Shown here piece by piece: positions 8,475-14,922 of a stretch of 27,688 bases of DNA. The notes below the pieces were generated by a model. That model did no database searches. It was not told the DNA's origin and worked only from the letters and a program-made list of their open reading frames with translations. The DNA lies in the IMG/VR virus record IMGVR_UViG_3300025127_000202, positions 1 to 27,688 of that record; one strand, 5' to 3'. This stretch comes from a virus. The translations under genes were made by a program, and so were the position numbers. Each line of letters begins with the position of its first letter. Position 1 is the first letter of the stretch.

Positions 8475-8690
8475 ATGCAAAAAATTTTTAACGCTATTGC
8501 CGTTGCTTCGGGAGTTGTCTCTCTAACTGTTGTAGGTGCCACTATAACAGCTTATGTCATGAGAGATGCAATCATACAGACCATACAGGACAAAGCTTTG
8601 GAGACAGTCACAGGTGGTTTTAAAGATGCTTTACCTATTCCAGATGCCACTGGCTCTGTAATACCTGAACTACCTACACCGATGTTTTAA
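8475..8690 (+). CDS. Small single-helix membrane protein
   Basis: The 71-residue protein has one hydrophobic helix (about 5-27, FNAIAVASGVVSLTVVGATI). An amphipathic part (MRDAIIQTIQDKALETVTGG) and a Pro-rich tail (LPIPDATGSVIPELPTPMF) follow. No lipobox or signal-peptidase site is obvious. The next frame starts 2 nt after its stop on a TTG, so the two are probably co-translated. The function is not known. Similar small membrane proteins occur beside structural genes in cyanophages. Confidence 0.6.
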   Translation: MQKIFNAIAVASGVVSLTVVGATITAYVMRDAIIQTIQDKALETVTGGFKDALPIPDATGSVIPELPTPMF

Positions 8691-8692
8691 AA

Positions 8693-9424
8693 TTGTCTGA
8701 AATTTCAGAAATTCTAATAAATACTGTAAGCATTCCTGAAGTAAAAAGTCATTTTTTTTCTCCTATACAATCATTACCACAGAATCCTCCAGTAACTTTA
8801 CAGATTGGTAATCCAATTATTGAGATTCCAGGGTGTGTAATTTTTAATCCAGCGAATGACAAATCAATAAATTTAGTTAATGAGGATGAAAGAGGTAATA
8901 GAGTTTTATGTGATGCGGGTACTCCAAGTTTTACCCCTATGGATTATCAGCCTGAAAATCTAATATACGTACAAGATGCAGCAGCTCCGGAAGTTCAACC
9001 AGCTCCTGAAGTAGAAACTGAACAACCAAATCTAGGTAAATTACCTAAAAATGTACCAAGTTGCCCAAGTCCCAATCAACCTAGAGTTGGAGATTTAACA
9101 CGGAATGGAAAAGAGATAGTTGTAGGTCATGAACTTAATGAGGATAAAACACTCTGCATAGTTTTATATGAGCCAAGCTCACCAGTAGAAAAATTACTAC
9201 CAAATACAAGTCAGGTAAGTAATACAGGTGCTTTAGCAGTAGTAGCAACGGCTTCGGCTGCAGCGACACCCTTATTATTAAGGTTAATACGACCATTAAT
9301 AAAGCAATTAATAAAAAAAATTCAAGCTTTATTAGGTAAAAAAATAGTTAAACCTTCTCGTGCAGAAATAAAAACTAATCAATATCGTGAGAAGAAAGGA
9401 CTACCACCTTTAAAGAAAAAATAG
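8693..9424 (+). CDS. Proline-rich structural or membrane-associated protein, TTG start
   Basis: The 243-residue protein starts at TTG 8693, 2 nt after the upstream stop. No in-frame ATG lies near the 5' end. Residues 1-80 form a compact, beta-like region with a conserved-looking PGCVIFNP and a later Cys. A Pro/Glu-rich linker (about 100-120, PEVQPAPEVETEQPNLGKLP) precedes a second Cys-containing domain with IVVGHELNEDKTLCIVLYEP. A hydrophobic Ala/Leu helix (about 182-200) and a very basic C-terminus ending in LPPLKKK follow. It may be a membrane-inserting virion protein, and its function is unknown. It ends 2 nt before the opposite-strand stop at 9427. Confidence 0.65.
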   Translation: MSEISEILINTVSIPEVKSHFFSPIQSLPQNPPVTLQIGNPIIEIPGCVIFNPANDKSINLVNEDERGNRVLCDAGTPSFTPMDYQPENLIYVQDAAAPEVQPAPEVETEQPNLGKLPKNVPSCPSPNQPRVGDLTRNGKEIVVGHELNEDKTLCIVLYEPSSPVEKLLPNTSQVSNTGALAVVATASAAATPLLLRLIRPLIKQLIKKIQALLGKKIVKPSRAEIKTNQYREKKGLPPLKKK

Positions 9425-9426
9425 AT

Positions 9427-10086
9427 TTATTTTGGAATTGAATGTTGATGATCTGGGATAACCCCATAAGGATTTGCAACTACAATATCGGCACAGATCT
9501 GAGCTGATGGACTTGATTTTGAGAAGGTAACTCCCAATCTTTTTTGCTCCGCACAATGCTTTAACCTTGCCATCTCAAAGTCTAATCTTTTATTGGCTAA
9601 AATTTGTTTATTTAATTCATTTTGAGTATTAGCAGCTCTTAAGCAACCCTCGTTATGCCTTTTATCGAGAGGTATAGTCACGTTCATACTGATACCCCAT
9701 CCAATACTATGATTGGTCTTCTGACCTGTTCTAACAGGTTTTTCGTAAAGTATCGCTCCAGGGTTGTCTAATAGACCATCGTTATTGGTATCGGAGGTGT
9801 CATATACTGGGTCAAGCCATTCTCTTTCATAAGGTTCTTTCCATGAGTCTTGGAGAGTGGCAAAGGGAGTGATGGTAAGGGTAGATCCCTGACAGGACAC
9901 GCCATTTCCGTGAGTATTCGTCATATAAGGTCCCGATAAATTTTGGACGGCTAAATTCGATACGGAACCACTGGAATTTGCTATAGGATTGGCTGTGGCT
10001 GACACCCCTCCTACTTCATTTGCATAGATAGGAGCACTGAATATATTTAAAGCTAAAAATAAATATTTTACTGACTGAAGGTTGAT
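9427..10086 (-). CDS. Exported Cys-containing protein, third of secreted cassette (start unresolved)
   Basis: The frame encodes a hydrophobic export signal (SVKYLFLALNIFSAPIYA, then NEVGG) and a mature part with VSCQGSTLTITPFATL, a charged, Asp/Asn-rich D-T-N-N-D-G-L-L-D-N-P-G loop, and a C-terminal helix (NELNKQILANKRLDFEMARL) with Cys residues. The frame stays open upstream to a GTG at 10239 and has a TTG at 10179. Both lie far inside the preceding gene and would put about 50-70 residues ahead of the signal. The only start near the signal is a non-standard ATC at 10086, used here as a nominal boundary. It is probably exported or outer-membrane associated, with function unknown. Confidence 0.65.
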   Translation of the reverse strand: MNLQSVKYLFLALNIFSAPIYANEVGGVSATANPIANSSGSVSNLAVQNLSGPYMTNTHGNGVSCQGSTLTITPFATLQDSWKEPYEREWLDPVYDTSDTNNDGLLDNPGAILYEKPVRTGQKTNHSIGWGISMNVTIPLDKRHNEGCLRAANTQNELNKQILANKRLDFEMARLKHCAEQKRLGVTFSKSSPSAQICADIVVANPYGVIPDHQHSIPK

Positions 10087-10499
10087 GTTGTATCTGTTAC
10101 GGATTGTATTTCTGTTGTTCTCTGGATTATGGTCTGAGATTTTAATCCAGGTTGGCTGAGTGTAGTAGTCATCTGCCAAGGTTTCGTTTCGTCTACTATT
10201 GAAAAGTTTGGCATATTTGTAGAATCTAAATTTGTCCACGTAGAATTTACTCCATTTAAGGTCTGCGTAACACTTTGAGCTGGAGGAACCAAGCTACTAC
10301 TATCTGTCTTTATATTATTCCCAGTTACGGTATATTGCCAGCCTGTCTGATAATCTATGACATTTATTGTCTCAGTTACCGTAGAAGTAGTCTCAGTATG
10401 AGATTGTAGTACACCTGTATTAAAATTCGGAACTACAGGCACTGCCTTCGCAGTTGTGCTCATCAGACTTAGGAAGATTACTGGTATTAACTTTCTCAT
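10068..10499 (-). CDS. Exported beta-rich protein, second of secreted cassette
   Basis: I prefer the internal ATG at 10499 (the longer alternative starts at 10538) because it puts a classic signal peptide at the start: MRKLIPVIFLSLMSTTAKA followed by VPVVPNF. The mature part is Thr/Ser-rich and beta-prone: SHTETTSTVTETINVIDYQT, then YTVTGNNIK, LSQPGLKSQTIIQRTTEIQ, and VTDTTSTFSQ at the end. YTVTGNNI resembles YSVSGNNV in the first cassette protein, which hints that the two are related. A periplasmic, outer-membrane or released role is inferred. I recall similar trios in T4-like cyanophages, without database support here. Confidence 0.7.
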   Translation of the reverse strand: MRKLIPVIFLSLMSTTAKAVPVVPNFNTGVLQSHTETTSTVTETINVIDYQTGWQYTVTGNNIKTDSSSLVPPAQSVTQTLNGVNSTWTNLDSTNMPNFSIVDETKPWQMTTTLSQPGLKSQTIIQRTTEIQSVTDTTSTFSQ

Positions 10500-10554
10500 C
10501 TGTCTCACGATCTTCTTTTTCTTTAATTGCAAAAGCATGATCCTTTAACTTCAT
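10420..10554 (-). CDS. Possible overlapping 44-residue hydrophilic ORF
   Basis: An ATG at 10554 overlaps the TGA of the upstream exported gene in a perfect ATGA arrangement (10551-10554). It opens a 44-residue frame, MKLKDHAFAIKEKEDRETDE..., ending NCEGSACSSEF. It overlaps the start of the next exported gene in a different frame. It could be a coupling leader that carries ribosomes to the next start, or a real small gene, or chance. It has very charged composition and no known homologue that I recognise. Confidence 0.25.
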   Translation of the reverse strand: MKLKDHAFAIKEKEDRETDEKVNTSNLPKSDEHNCEGSACSSEF

Positions 10555-11048
10555 TTTATTGAAATTTCGCTTACAAATTGACCAATTGCAGTTGTTCCTG
10601 CACCCCCAGCTGTTAAGCTGACTGTTGATGAGGAATCGATTGTCCCCGCTAATCCTGAAGCAGATCCTGCAGCAGTTGAGGTTTGTGTACTTAAAGCACT
10701 TACAGCACCAACACTTGGAGCAGTGCTAACTAAAGCGTCCCCTTGGGTGAATGATTGTGTGAAAGACCAGCTTTCGCCTGCAGTTGCCTGGACAGCAGAC
10801 AATGTAGGAATCGATGCTACTCCTGACGCAATCGTCATAGAACCAATAGAGTTAGTAGCTGATCCACCATCTGGTGTGTATTGTGTTGTCACGTTATTCC
10901 CGGAAACGCTATATGTATTTCCAAGTCGTTCAACATTTGTTGCCGCTGCATTAACAGTTAATTGAATACTACTGGAAATTTTATGAGTGACATCTGCTTC
11001 CGCTGCTGGTGCAAATATCAATATCAACAATGGAAGAAACTTCTTCAT
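10551..11048 (-). CDS. Exported Ser/Thr/Ala-rich protein, first of secreted cassette
   Basis: The 165-residue protein has a clear Sec signal peptide, MKKFLPLLILIFAPAAEA, with cleavage expected before DVTHK. The mature part is a low-complexity beta-prone chain: KISSSIQLTVNAAATNVERL, YSVSGNNVTTQY, ESWSFTQSFTQGDALVST, then Ser/Ala/Gly-rich repeats ending FVSEISIK. No Cys is present. It heads a three-gene - strand group that diverges from the holin-like gene across a palindrome-rich spacer. Export to the periplasm or virion surface is inferred and the biochemical role is unknown. Confidence 0.75.
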   Translation of the reverse strand: MKKFLPLLILIFAPAAEADVTHKISSSIQLTVNAAATNVERLGNTYSVSGNNVTTQYTPDGGSATNSIGSMTIASGVASIPTLSAVQATAGESWSFTQSFTQGDALVSTAPSVGAVSALSTQTSTAAGSASGLAGTIDSSSTVSLTAGGAGTTAIGQFVSEISIK

Positions 11049-11071
11049 TTTTCTAGGTTTATTGTTTGCTA

Positions 11072-11114
11072 TACATAAGTTTACATGAGGGTAAACTTAG
11101 TATGTAATTACATA
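11072..11114. promoter_or_regulatory. Palindrome cluster between divergent operons (operator candidate)
   Basis: The 71-nt gap between divergent genes holds two symmetric elements. AAGTTTAC (11077-11084) and GTAAACTT (11091-11098) form an 8-bp inverted repeat with a 6-nt loop. TATGTAATTACATA (11101-11114) is a perfect 14-bp palindrome. A further TACATA half-site occurs at 11072-11077. This arrangement suits a dimeric repressor or a shared bidirectional control region for the exported cassette and the membrane genes. Regulation is inferred from symmetry and position. Confidence 0.45.
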
Positions 11115-11119
11115 ATCAA

Positions 11120-11479
11120 ATGACAGAGAATTCAAAAGAAAAAAAGAATGTTTTCTCAAAAATAAAAGAAAACATAGATGACAAAGAAGAGCAGATAGCT
11201 TTTATTTCAGTCATTGTCAGACTGGTTGTACTCGGCTGGTCCGCATTCATCGTAAGCCTTAATTACATAAGTATTCCAGGATATTCAAATGAGCCCAAGG
11301 ATATAACTTTTCCGGCTTCGATCCTGACTGCCGCGATTTCAACATTTGGCATTGAGGCATCACGTAAAAAAGGCGAAAAATCTAAAGATACTGAAAATAA
11401 ATCTGGTGCGGTAACCACTCAGATCTTACGTATTGAGCAAGCTCCAATCAAAATAATTACTGAGAGTACAGGTAAATGA
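11120..11479 (+). CDS. Holin-like membrane protein
   Basis: The 119-residue protein has a charged N-terminus (KEKKNVFSKIKENIDDKEEQ) and two membrane segments, about 27-50 (IAFISVIVRLVVLGWSAFIV) and about 64-78 (ITFPASILTAAISTFGI). A basic segment (ASRKKGEKSKD) and a soluble tail follow. Size, two transmembrane helices and charged ends match class II holins, and similar proteins in cyanophages carry that label as I recall. Without an adjacent, clearly active endolysin the lysis role is an inference. The next gene starts 1 nt after its stop. Confidence 0.55.
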   Translation: MTENSKEKKNVFSKIKENIDDKEEQIAFISVIVRLVVLGWSAFIVSLNYISIPGYSNEPKDITFPASILTAAISTFGIEASRKKGEKSKDTENKSGAVTTQILRIEQAPIKIITESTGK

Positions 11480-11480
11480 T

Positions 11481-12035
11481 ATGTATAGTAATAGACCACG
11501 GAGAAATTGGGGAATCATAGCTGTAGTATCGGTTTTAGGGATATCTAATCTCTCTTTAATGAATACTTTAGTTTCTCATAAACTAAAAAATCCTTTTCCT
11601 AATATAAATTTACCAGTAGGACCTTATACAAGTTATAGAGTTGTTACTTCAGAAAAGGGATATAGTATCAGCTATAGAGCAAACGACCCTAAGATTTTAA
11701 CTAGAGTAAAAGATCTAGAAGAACCTAAAGGACTGTTCGGTAATAAGAAAACTGAATTACATCTAAGAGAAACTTATACAATGGAGGGTCATGGTAGTAA
11801 GAAAGAGGTAGAGGGAACCGTAATGACCGATAAAGATATTGCTTGCATAAAAGTAGAGGGTAGTGGTAACTCTACAGGTAAGCTTGTAGGAGCCTCTGTG
11901 GGAGTTAAAGCTGCACCTGTGTTTAGTAACATCCCAATAGTTGGATGGCTTGCTGCTGGCTTTGTAACTATGTTTGCACAGGACAAAGGATCAGAGATAG
12001 GTGGACAAATAGCTAGAGACTACAATGATTGTTAA
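11481..12035 (+). CDS. Membrane protein with extracytoplasmic domain
   Basis: The 184-residue protein has an N-terminal basic stretch (YSNRPRRNW) and one hydrophobic helix (about 10-30, GIIAVVSVLGISNLSLMNTL). A predicted extracytoplasmic beta-rich domain follows (PVGPYTSYRVVTSEKGYSIS, KKTELHLRETYTMEGHGSKK). The C-terminus has a Gly-rich hydrophobic stretch (NIPIVGWLAAGFVTMFAQ) and ends DYNDC. It is separated from the holin-like gene by a single base and is probably in the same operon. Possible roles are lysis or superinfection control, but I do not recognise the family. Confidence 0.6.
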   Translation: MYSNRPRRNWGIIAVVSVLGISNLSLMNTLVSHKLKNPFPNINLPVGPYTSYRVVTSEKGYSISYRANDPKILTRVKDLEEPKGLFGNKKTELHLRETYTMEGHGSKKEVEGTVMTDKDIACIKVEGSGNSTGKLVGASVGVKAAPVFSNIPIVGWLAAGFVTMFAQDKGSEIGGQIARDYNDC

Positions 12036-12078
12036 TAAGTTATTCTAGGGTTATACTCTAAGTAGTTACTTATTTAAC

Positions 12079-12309
12079 ATGTCTTGCGGATTAGAAATGG
12101 AAAAGCTAAAAGATTATGACAAGCAATTGGATGCTCAGCTTGCAGCATTATCAGATCGAATCACACAATTAGAATCTCAGTTAGCCACTGATAAAAATAC
12201 TTATTTAAAAGTTTTAGGTGCAAAAGAATTTTCGACTTCATTAATTAAAGAGGCTACACCAGCTGATGATGCTGTAGCTGCAGTTGTGCCAGAGGCAAGT
12301 GGTGATTAA
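12079..12309 (+). CDS. Small coiled-coil protein
   Basis: The 76-residue protein (MSCGLEMEKLKDYDKQLD...) has a coiled-coil core (about 7-42) with ALSDRITQLESQLATDKNTY, then a short Ala-rich acidic tail ending VPEASGD. No membrane segment is visible. Similar short coiled coils near structural genes often serve in assembly, but no specific function is supported. The following gene begins at ATG 12311, directly after its stop. Confidence 0.6.
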   Translation: MSCGLEMEKLKDYDKQLDAQLAALSDRITQLESQLATDKNTYLKVLGAKEFSTSLIKEATPADDAVAAVVPEASGD

Positions 12310-12310
12310 G

Positions 12311-12535
12311 ATGTTAAGGGAGATGAATAGAGATAGATATAAAGCCTTAAAATTATTAGCAGATCACCTTCGCACTCCATCTAAAGATTTGTCTTTAAAT
12401 GCAATTATTAGTGATGTAAAAGATGAAGATCTTAAATGGGTAACAGAAAAAATTCATTATTATTTATTAAGACTTCTCGAAGAAGTAGACTATGAAAAAG
12501 AAGAAGAGATTGAACTAGTTTCATTAATGGATTAA
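12311..12535 (+). CDS. Small helical protein of unknown function
   Basis: Starting at the ATG at 12311 gives 74 residues, MLREMNRDRYKALKLLADHL..., with an acidic C-terminus (EEVDYEKEEEIELVSLMD). The frame is open from a TTG at 12284, but that start would overlap the previous gene, so the ATG is preferred. The sequence is predicted all-helical with no catalytic motif seen. It precedes the HNH gene by 58 nt, with a short imperfect hairpin (TTACTACACTTGTGTAA) in the gap. Confidence 0.55.
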   Translation: MLREMNRDRYKALKLLADHLRTPSKDLSLNAIISDVKDEDLKWVTEKIHYYLLRLLEEVDYEKEEEIELVSLMD

Positions 12536-12593
12536 TTACTACACTTGTGTAAGTTTATGCAGCATAAAGTTTCTACAAGGTTGCAAGGTACAT

Positions 12594-13001
12594 GTGATTC
12601 ACTGCGAGCAAGATCTACTAGCAAATTTAATTGAACTTTCTCCAAAAAATGCTCGCCACAAATTTCGACAATGTATATTTGAATCTTGGAATTGGAAATG
12701 TGCTTACTGTGACAAAGAATTAGATAGTAAAACAGCAACTATTGATCATATTCTTCCAAAATTTAAAGGTGGACATAATGTTAAATCAAACATGATTTGT
12801 TCCTGCTCTAAATGTAATAGACTTAAAGGATCTAATTTTTTAGAAGATTGGTACAATCCTAGTTATAAGTTTTACCAAGAGGAGAGACTTGTTAAAATAA
12901 AACATTGGATGGAACAAGAAAGTTCTATTAAAATTTTATCTCCGGATAAAGCCACACCATATATAACAAATGACTTCTACATCGGCTGGGTTGCCTCCTG
13001 A
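12594..13001 (+). CDS. HNH endonuclease
   Basis: The 135-residue protein has the complete HNH motif in order. C36-x2-C39 (WKCAYCDKE) starts a zinc site. D51-H52 follows (TATIDHILPKFKGGHN) with H61-N62. The second zinc pair is C71-x2-C74 and leads into NRLKG. Cleavage of double-stranded DNA, often as a homing or free-standing endonuclease, is the known family role. The GTG at 12594 has AAGG a few bases upstream, while the nearby ATG 12592 reads straight into a stop. Its C-terminal 32 nt overlap the next gene. Whether it moves independently or serves packaging is not visible. Confidence 0.85.
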   Translation: MIHCEQDLLANLIELSPKNARHKFRQCIFESWNWKCAYCDKELDSKTATIDHILPKFKGGHNVKSNMICSCSKCNRLKGSNFLEDWYNPSYKFYQEERLVKIKHWMEQESSIKILSPDKATPYITNDFYIGWVAS

Positions 13002-13155
13002 TCCTCAAATGTTTCTTAGAGATAAAGCAACTAAAGTTGCTCTACAAATGGAGGAGTTACAAAGAGCACGTATGCCTAAAGATCCTGCTTTAACAGGAGA
13101 TGAAGGACAAGATTTAAAAAGTAAGATAAGATCAGGACAGTTCAAGATTGTTTAA
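12970..13155 (+). CDS. Small hypothetical protein
   Basis: The 61-residue protein (MTSTSAGLPPDPQMFLRDKA...) overlaps the HNH gene by 32 nt and ends 0 nt before the Dps-like gene. It has a helical middle (LRDKATKVALQMEELQRARM) and a basic C-terminus (KSKIRSGQFKIV). Tight coupling on both sides suggests it belongs to the same transcript. No homologue is recognised. Confidence 0.5.
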   Translation: MTSTSAGLPPDPQMFLRDKATKVALQMEELQRARMPKDPALTGDEGQDLKSKIRSGQFKIV

Positions 13156-13665
13156 ATGGCAAATGTCAATCCGAAAGATGCTCAACTTGTAAATGAGCAT
13201 CTTGTTCAGTGTCTAAGAGACTCAGTAATGGTTCATAATCAAACTCAAATAGTACACTGGGGCTTGTTAGGATCAAAATTTTATCAAATACATCTTCTTA
13301 CAGGGGATATACAAACCGAAATGGGAGAAGGAATCGATAATGTTGCTGAACATATAAGATCTGTGAATGTAATGACACCATCTAGTGTTGGAGATTTGTT
13401 GTCATCAAGAATAAAAGATATCAATATTTCTGATCCATTTGATCAAGACAAGATTATTTTAGATTTAAGTATGGCTCATGACATGCTTGCTAGTTTTTTT
13501 GAGGAGTTAGCGAAGTATGCAGGAATGATAGGAGATGATCTCACTCAGGATTTAGCAGTAGAACGAGCTAGAGTACATAAAAAAAATCAATGGCATCTTA
13601 GAGCTACAATGACATATATGACTTCTAATAAAGAACGTACAGATGTCGAAGAGGGCAAAAGCTAA
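13156..13665 (+). CDS. Dps-like ferritin (DNA-binding/iron-detoxifying) protein
   Basis: The 169-residue protein aligns well with the Dps ferroxidase core. The segment QIVHWGLLGSKFYQIHLLTG corresponds to the family's F-H-W-x-x-x-G-x-x-F-x-x-x-H. H34, H46, D61 and E65 have the same spacing as the E. coli ligands H51, H63, D78 and E82 (12, 15 and 4 residues apart). The motif continues as DNVAEHIRSVNV. Dps dodecamers use hydrogen peroxide to oxidise iron and protect DNA. A phage copy would reduce oxidative damage in a photosynthetic host. Its C-terminal 23 nt overlap the next gene. Confidence 0.88.
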   Translation: MANVNPKDAQLVNEHLVQCLRDSVMVHNQTQIVHWGLLGSKFYQIHLLTGDIQTEMGEGIDNVAEHIRSVNVMTPSSVGDLLSSRIKDINISDPFDQDKIILDLSMAHDMLASFFEELAKYAGMIGDDLTQDLAVERARVHKKNQWHLRATMTYMTSNKERTDVEEGKS

Positions 13666-13930
13666 ACAACTTTCAAAAGATCGTTTGAAATGTAATAAAC
13701 CAAAGAGGACTCCTAGTCATAAAACTAAGTCACATGTTGTAAAAGCATGTAAAGACGGTAAAGAAAAGATAATTAGATTTGGTCAGCAAGGGGTGAAAGG
13801 GGCTGGTAAAAATCCTAAAACAGAAAAAGAAAAAGCAAGAAAACGTTCATATTATGCTAGACATGATGCTCAGGATAAAAACCCTGATAAATTTTCTGCT
13901 CGCTATTGGTCACATAAAGTTAAATGGTAA
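13643..13930 (+). CDS. Basic conserved phage protein
   Basis: The 95-residue product is strongly basic (for example MSKRAKAKQLSKDRLKCNKP) and contains the core QQGVKGAGKNPKTEKEKARK, followed by RSYYARHDAQDKNPDKFSAR. The 'G-V-K-G-A-G-K-N-P-x-T-x-x-x-x-A-R-K-R' core is a pattern I recall from marine phage proteins of unknown function. A nucleic acid-binding role is a guess based on charge. It overlaps the end of the Dps-like gene and its stop abuts the stop of the opposite oxygenase gene. Confidence 0.65.
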   Translation: MSKRAKAKQLSKDRLKCNKPKRTPSHKTKSHVVKACKDGKEKIIRFGQQGVKGAGKNPKTEKEKARKRSYYARHDAQDKNPDKFSARYWSHKVKW

Positions 13931-14737
13931 TTAAATCAAACTCCAACTTCTCCACCATTTTGTAATTATATATTTTTCTTCTTTAGCTGGTGGTAAAGCT
14001 TCATGCATAGTTTTGTAATTAGGAAATCCATTAAGATATAAATTGTTCCAAGCTACTAATAAACCTTTTCTAGGTTTAATTTTTAAATTTAGATATTTAA
14101 AGTATGTTTCACCTCCTTCATGCACATCATTTAAGTAAATCATGGTTGTCCAAGTTCTTTGACCCATCCATTCACAATATGTTTTAAATTCATCTGAAAA
14201 AGGTGAGAAAAAATCATAATGCTCTTTGTAATATTCTCCAGGTGAGTATTTTTGTCCTTGCATAACCTCACCTAAAAAAGGATTTAAATTTAGTAAATTG
14301 GAAATTTTTTTGTCAATTGTTAAAAAAAATGGGTCACTAAAATAACCTAATGTAGCTGTTTTGCTAGTTCTATATTCATTTACTAAACAAGTATCATCTT
14401 TATCAGCAACGGTAGATGCTCTTAAACGTGAACCAATTAATTTAATTAAATCAGTACATTCTTTATTAGTTAAGAAATTTTCATATTGATATATTTGAGT
14501 AAATGGATAATATATTCTTTTACATTTTTTTCTTAATTCATTATTATAAAACTTTAAATAATTTATTATTTTTGGTTTTTTTCTAAAAAAACAACGATTA
14601 ATTATATTATTAACTTCATTGTCATTAAGGTTGCATTGGTTTTTAAAAGTTCGAATTATTTGAGTTTTACTAGCTCCACTAAGAGCACACTCCATAAAAT
14701 ACTCAGTTAGATCTTCTAATTCCATTGTTGAGTACAC
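13931..14737 (-). CDS. 2-oxoglutarate/Fe(II) dioxygenase, prolyl-4-hydroxylase-like
   Basis: The 268-residue protein has an N-terminal helical part (about 1-75) and a double-stranded beta-helix domain. The iron-binding residues are H173 and D175 in YYKEHYDFF and H245 in YKTMHEALP. K255 (KYIITKWWR) is the likely 2-oxoglutarate-binding residue. TTMIYLNDVHEGGETYF carries the usual G-G-E-T-x-F. The family hydroxylates protein prolines or related substrates using oxygen and 2-oxoglutarate, and such genes are common in T4-like cyanophages. The substrate is unknown. The start may be M1 (14737) or M5 (14725). It is divergent from the photosynthesis-type genes that follow. Confidence 0.88.
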   Translation of the reverse strand: MYSTMELEDLTEYFMECALSGASKTQIIRTFKNQCNLNDNEVNNIINRCFFRKKPKIINYLKFYNNELRKKCKRIYYPFTQIYQYENFLTNKECTDLIKLIGSRLRASTVADKDDTCLVNEYRTSKTATLGYFSDPFFLTIDKKISNLLNLNPFLGEVMQGQKYSPGEYYKEHYDFFSPFSDEFKTYCEWMGQRTWTTMIYLNDVHEGGETYFKYLNLKIKPRKGLLVAWNNLYLNGFPNYKTMHEALPPAKEEKYIITKWWRSWSLI

Positions 14738-14773
14738 TTAGTCCTAAAATGATATTAAACGTAAATTCTAATT

Positions 14774-14866
14774 ATGGAAGTAGTTGCCGTCAGTTTTATT
14801 ATATTATTTAGTGGGACATATGGTGTCGGCACTATTTTATTAGAACGTACAAAGAAAGGTAATTAG
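14774..14866 (+). CDS. 30-residue single-helix membrane microprotein
   Basis: ATG 14774 to TAG 14866 encodes MEVVAVSFIILFSGTYGVGT plus ILLERTKKGN. It has one hydrophobic helix (about 3-23) and then a short basic C-terminus, the layout of cyanobacterial low-molecular-weight photosystem or cytochrome b6f subunits such as PetM, PetN or Psb30. I cannot assign it to any one of them. It lies 56 nt upstream of the NblA-like gene on the same strand, which supports expression with it. Confidence 0.5.
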   Translation: MEVVAVSFIILFSGTYGVGTILLERTKKGN

Positions 14867-14922
14867 TGTTAATTGCTCATTAATTCACTATTGGTAGTAT
14901 ATGTATAAAGGTTTTTATTTAT
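14867..14922 (+). promoter_or_regulatory. AT-rich leader before the NblA-like gene
   Basis: This 56-nt gap carries GGTAGTATATGTATAAAGG (14885-14903), which could hold a -10 element or extended -10, and no clear Shine-Dalgarno site. The assignment is weak and rests only on sequence resemblance. Confidence 0.2.

Noticed and set aside
10723-10965. + strand frame opposite the first exported protein
   Set aside because: Antisense to a frame with a clear signal peptide.
12532-12738. - strand frame overlapping the HNH gene start
   Set aside because: It overlaps the HNH motif region and has no recognisable sequence. The HNH frame is well supported.
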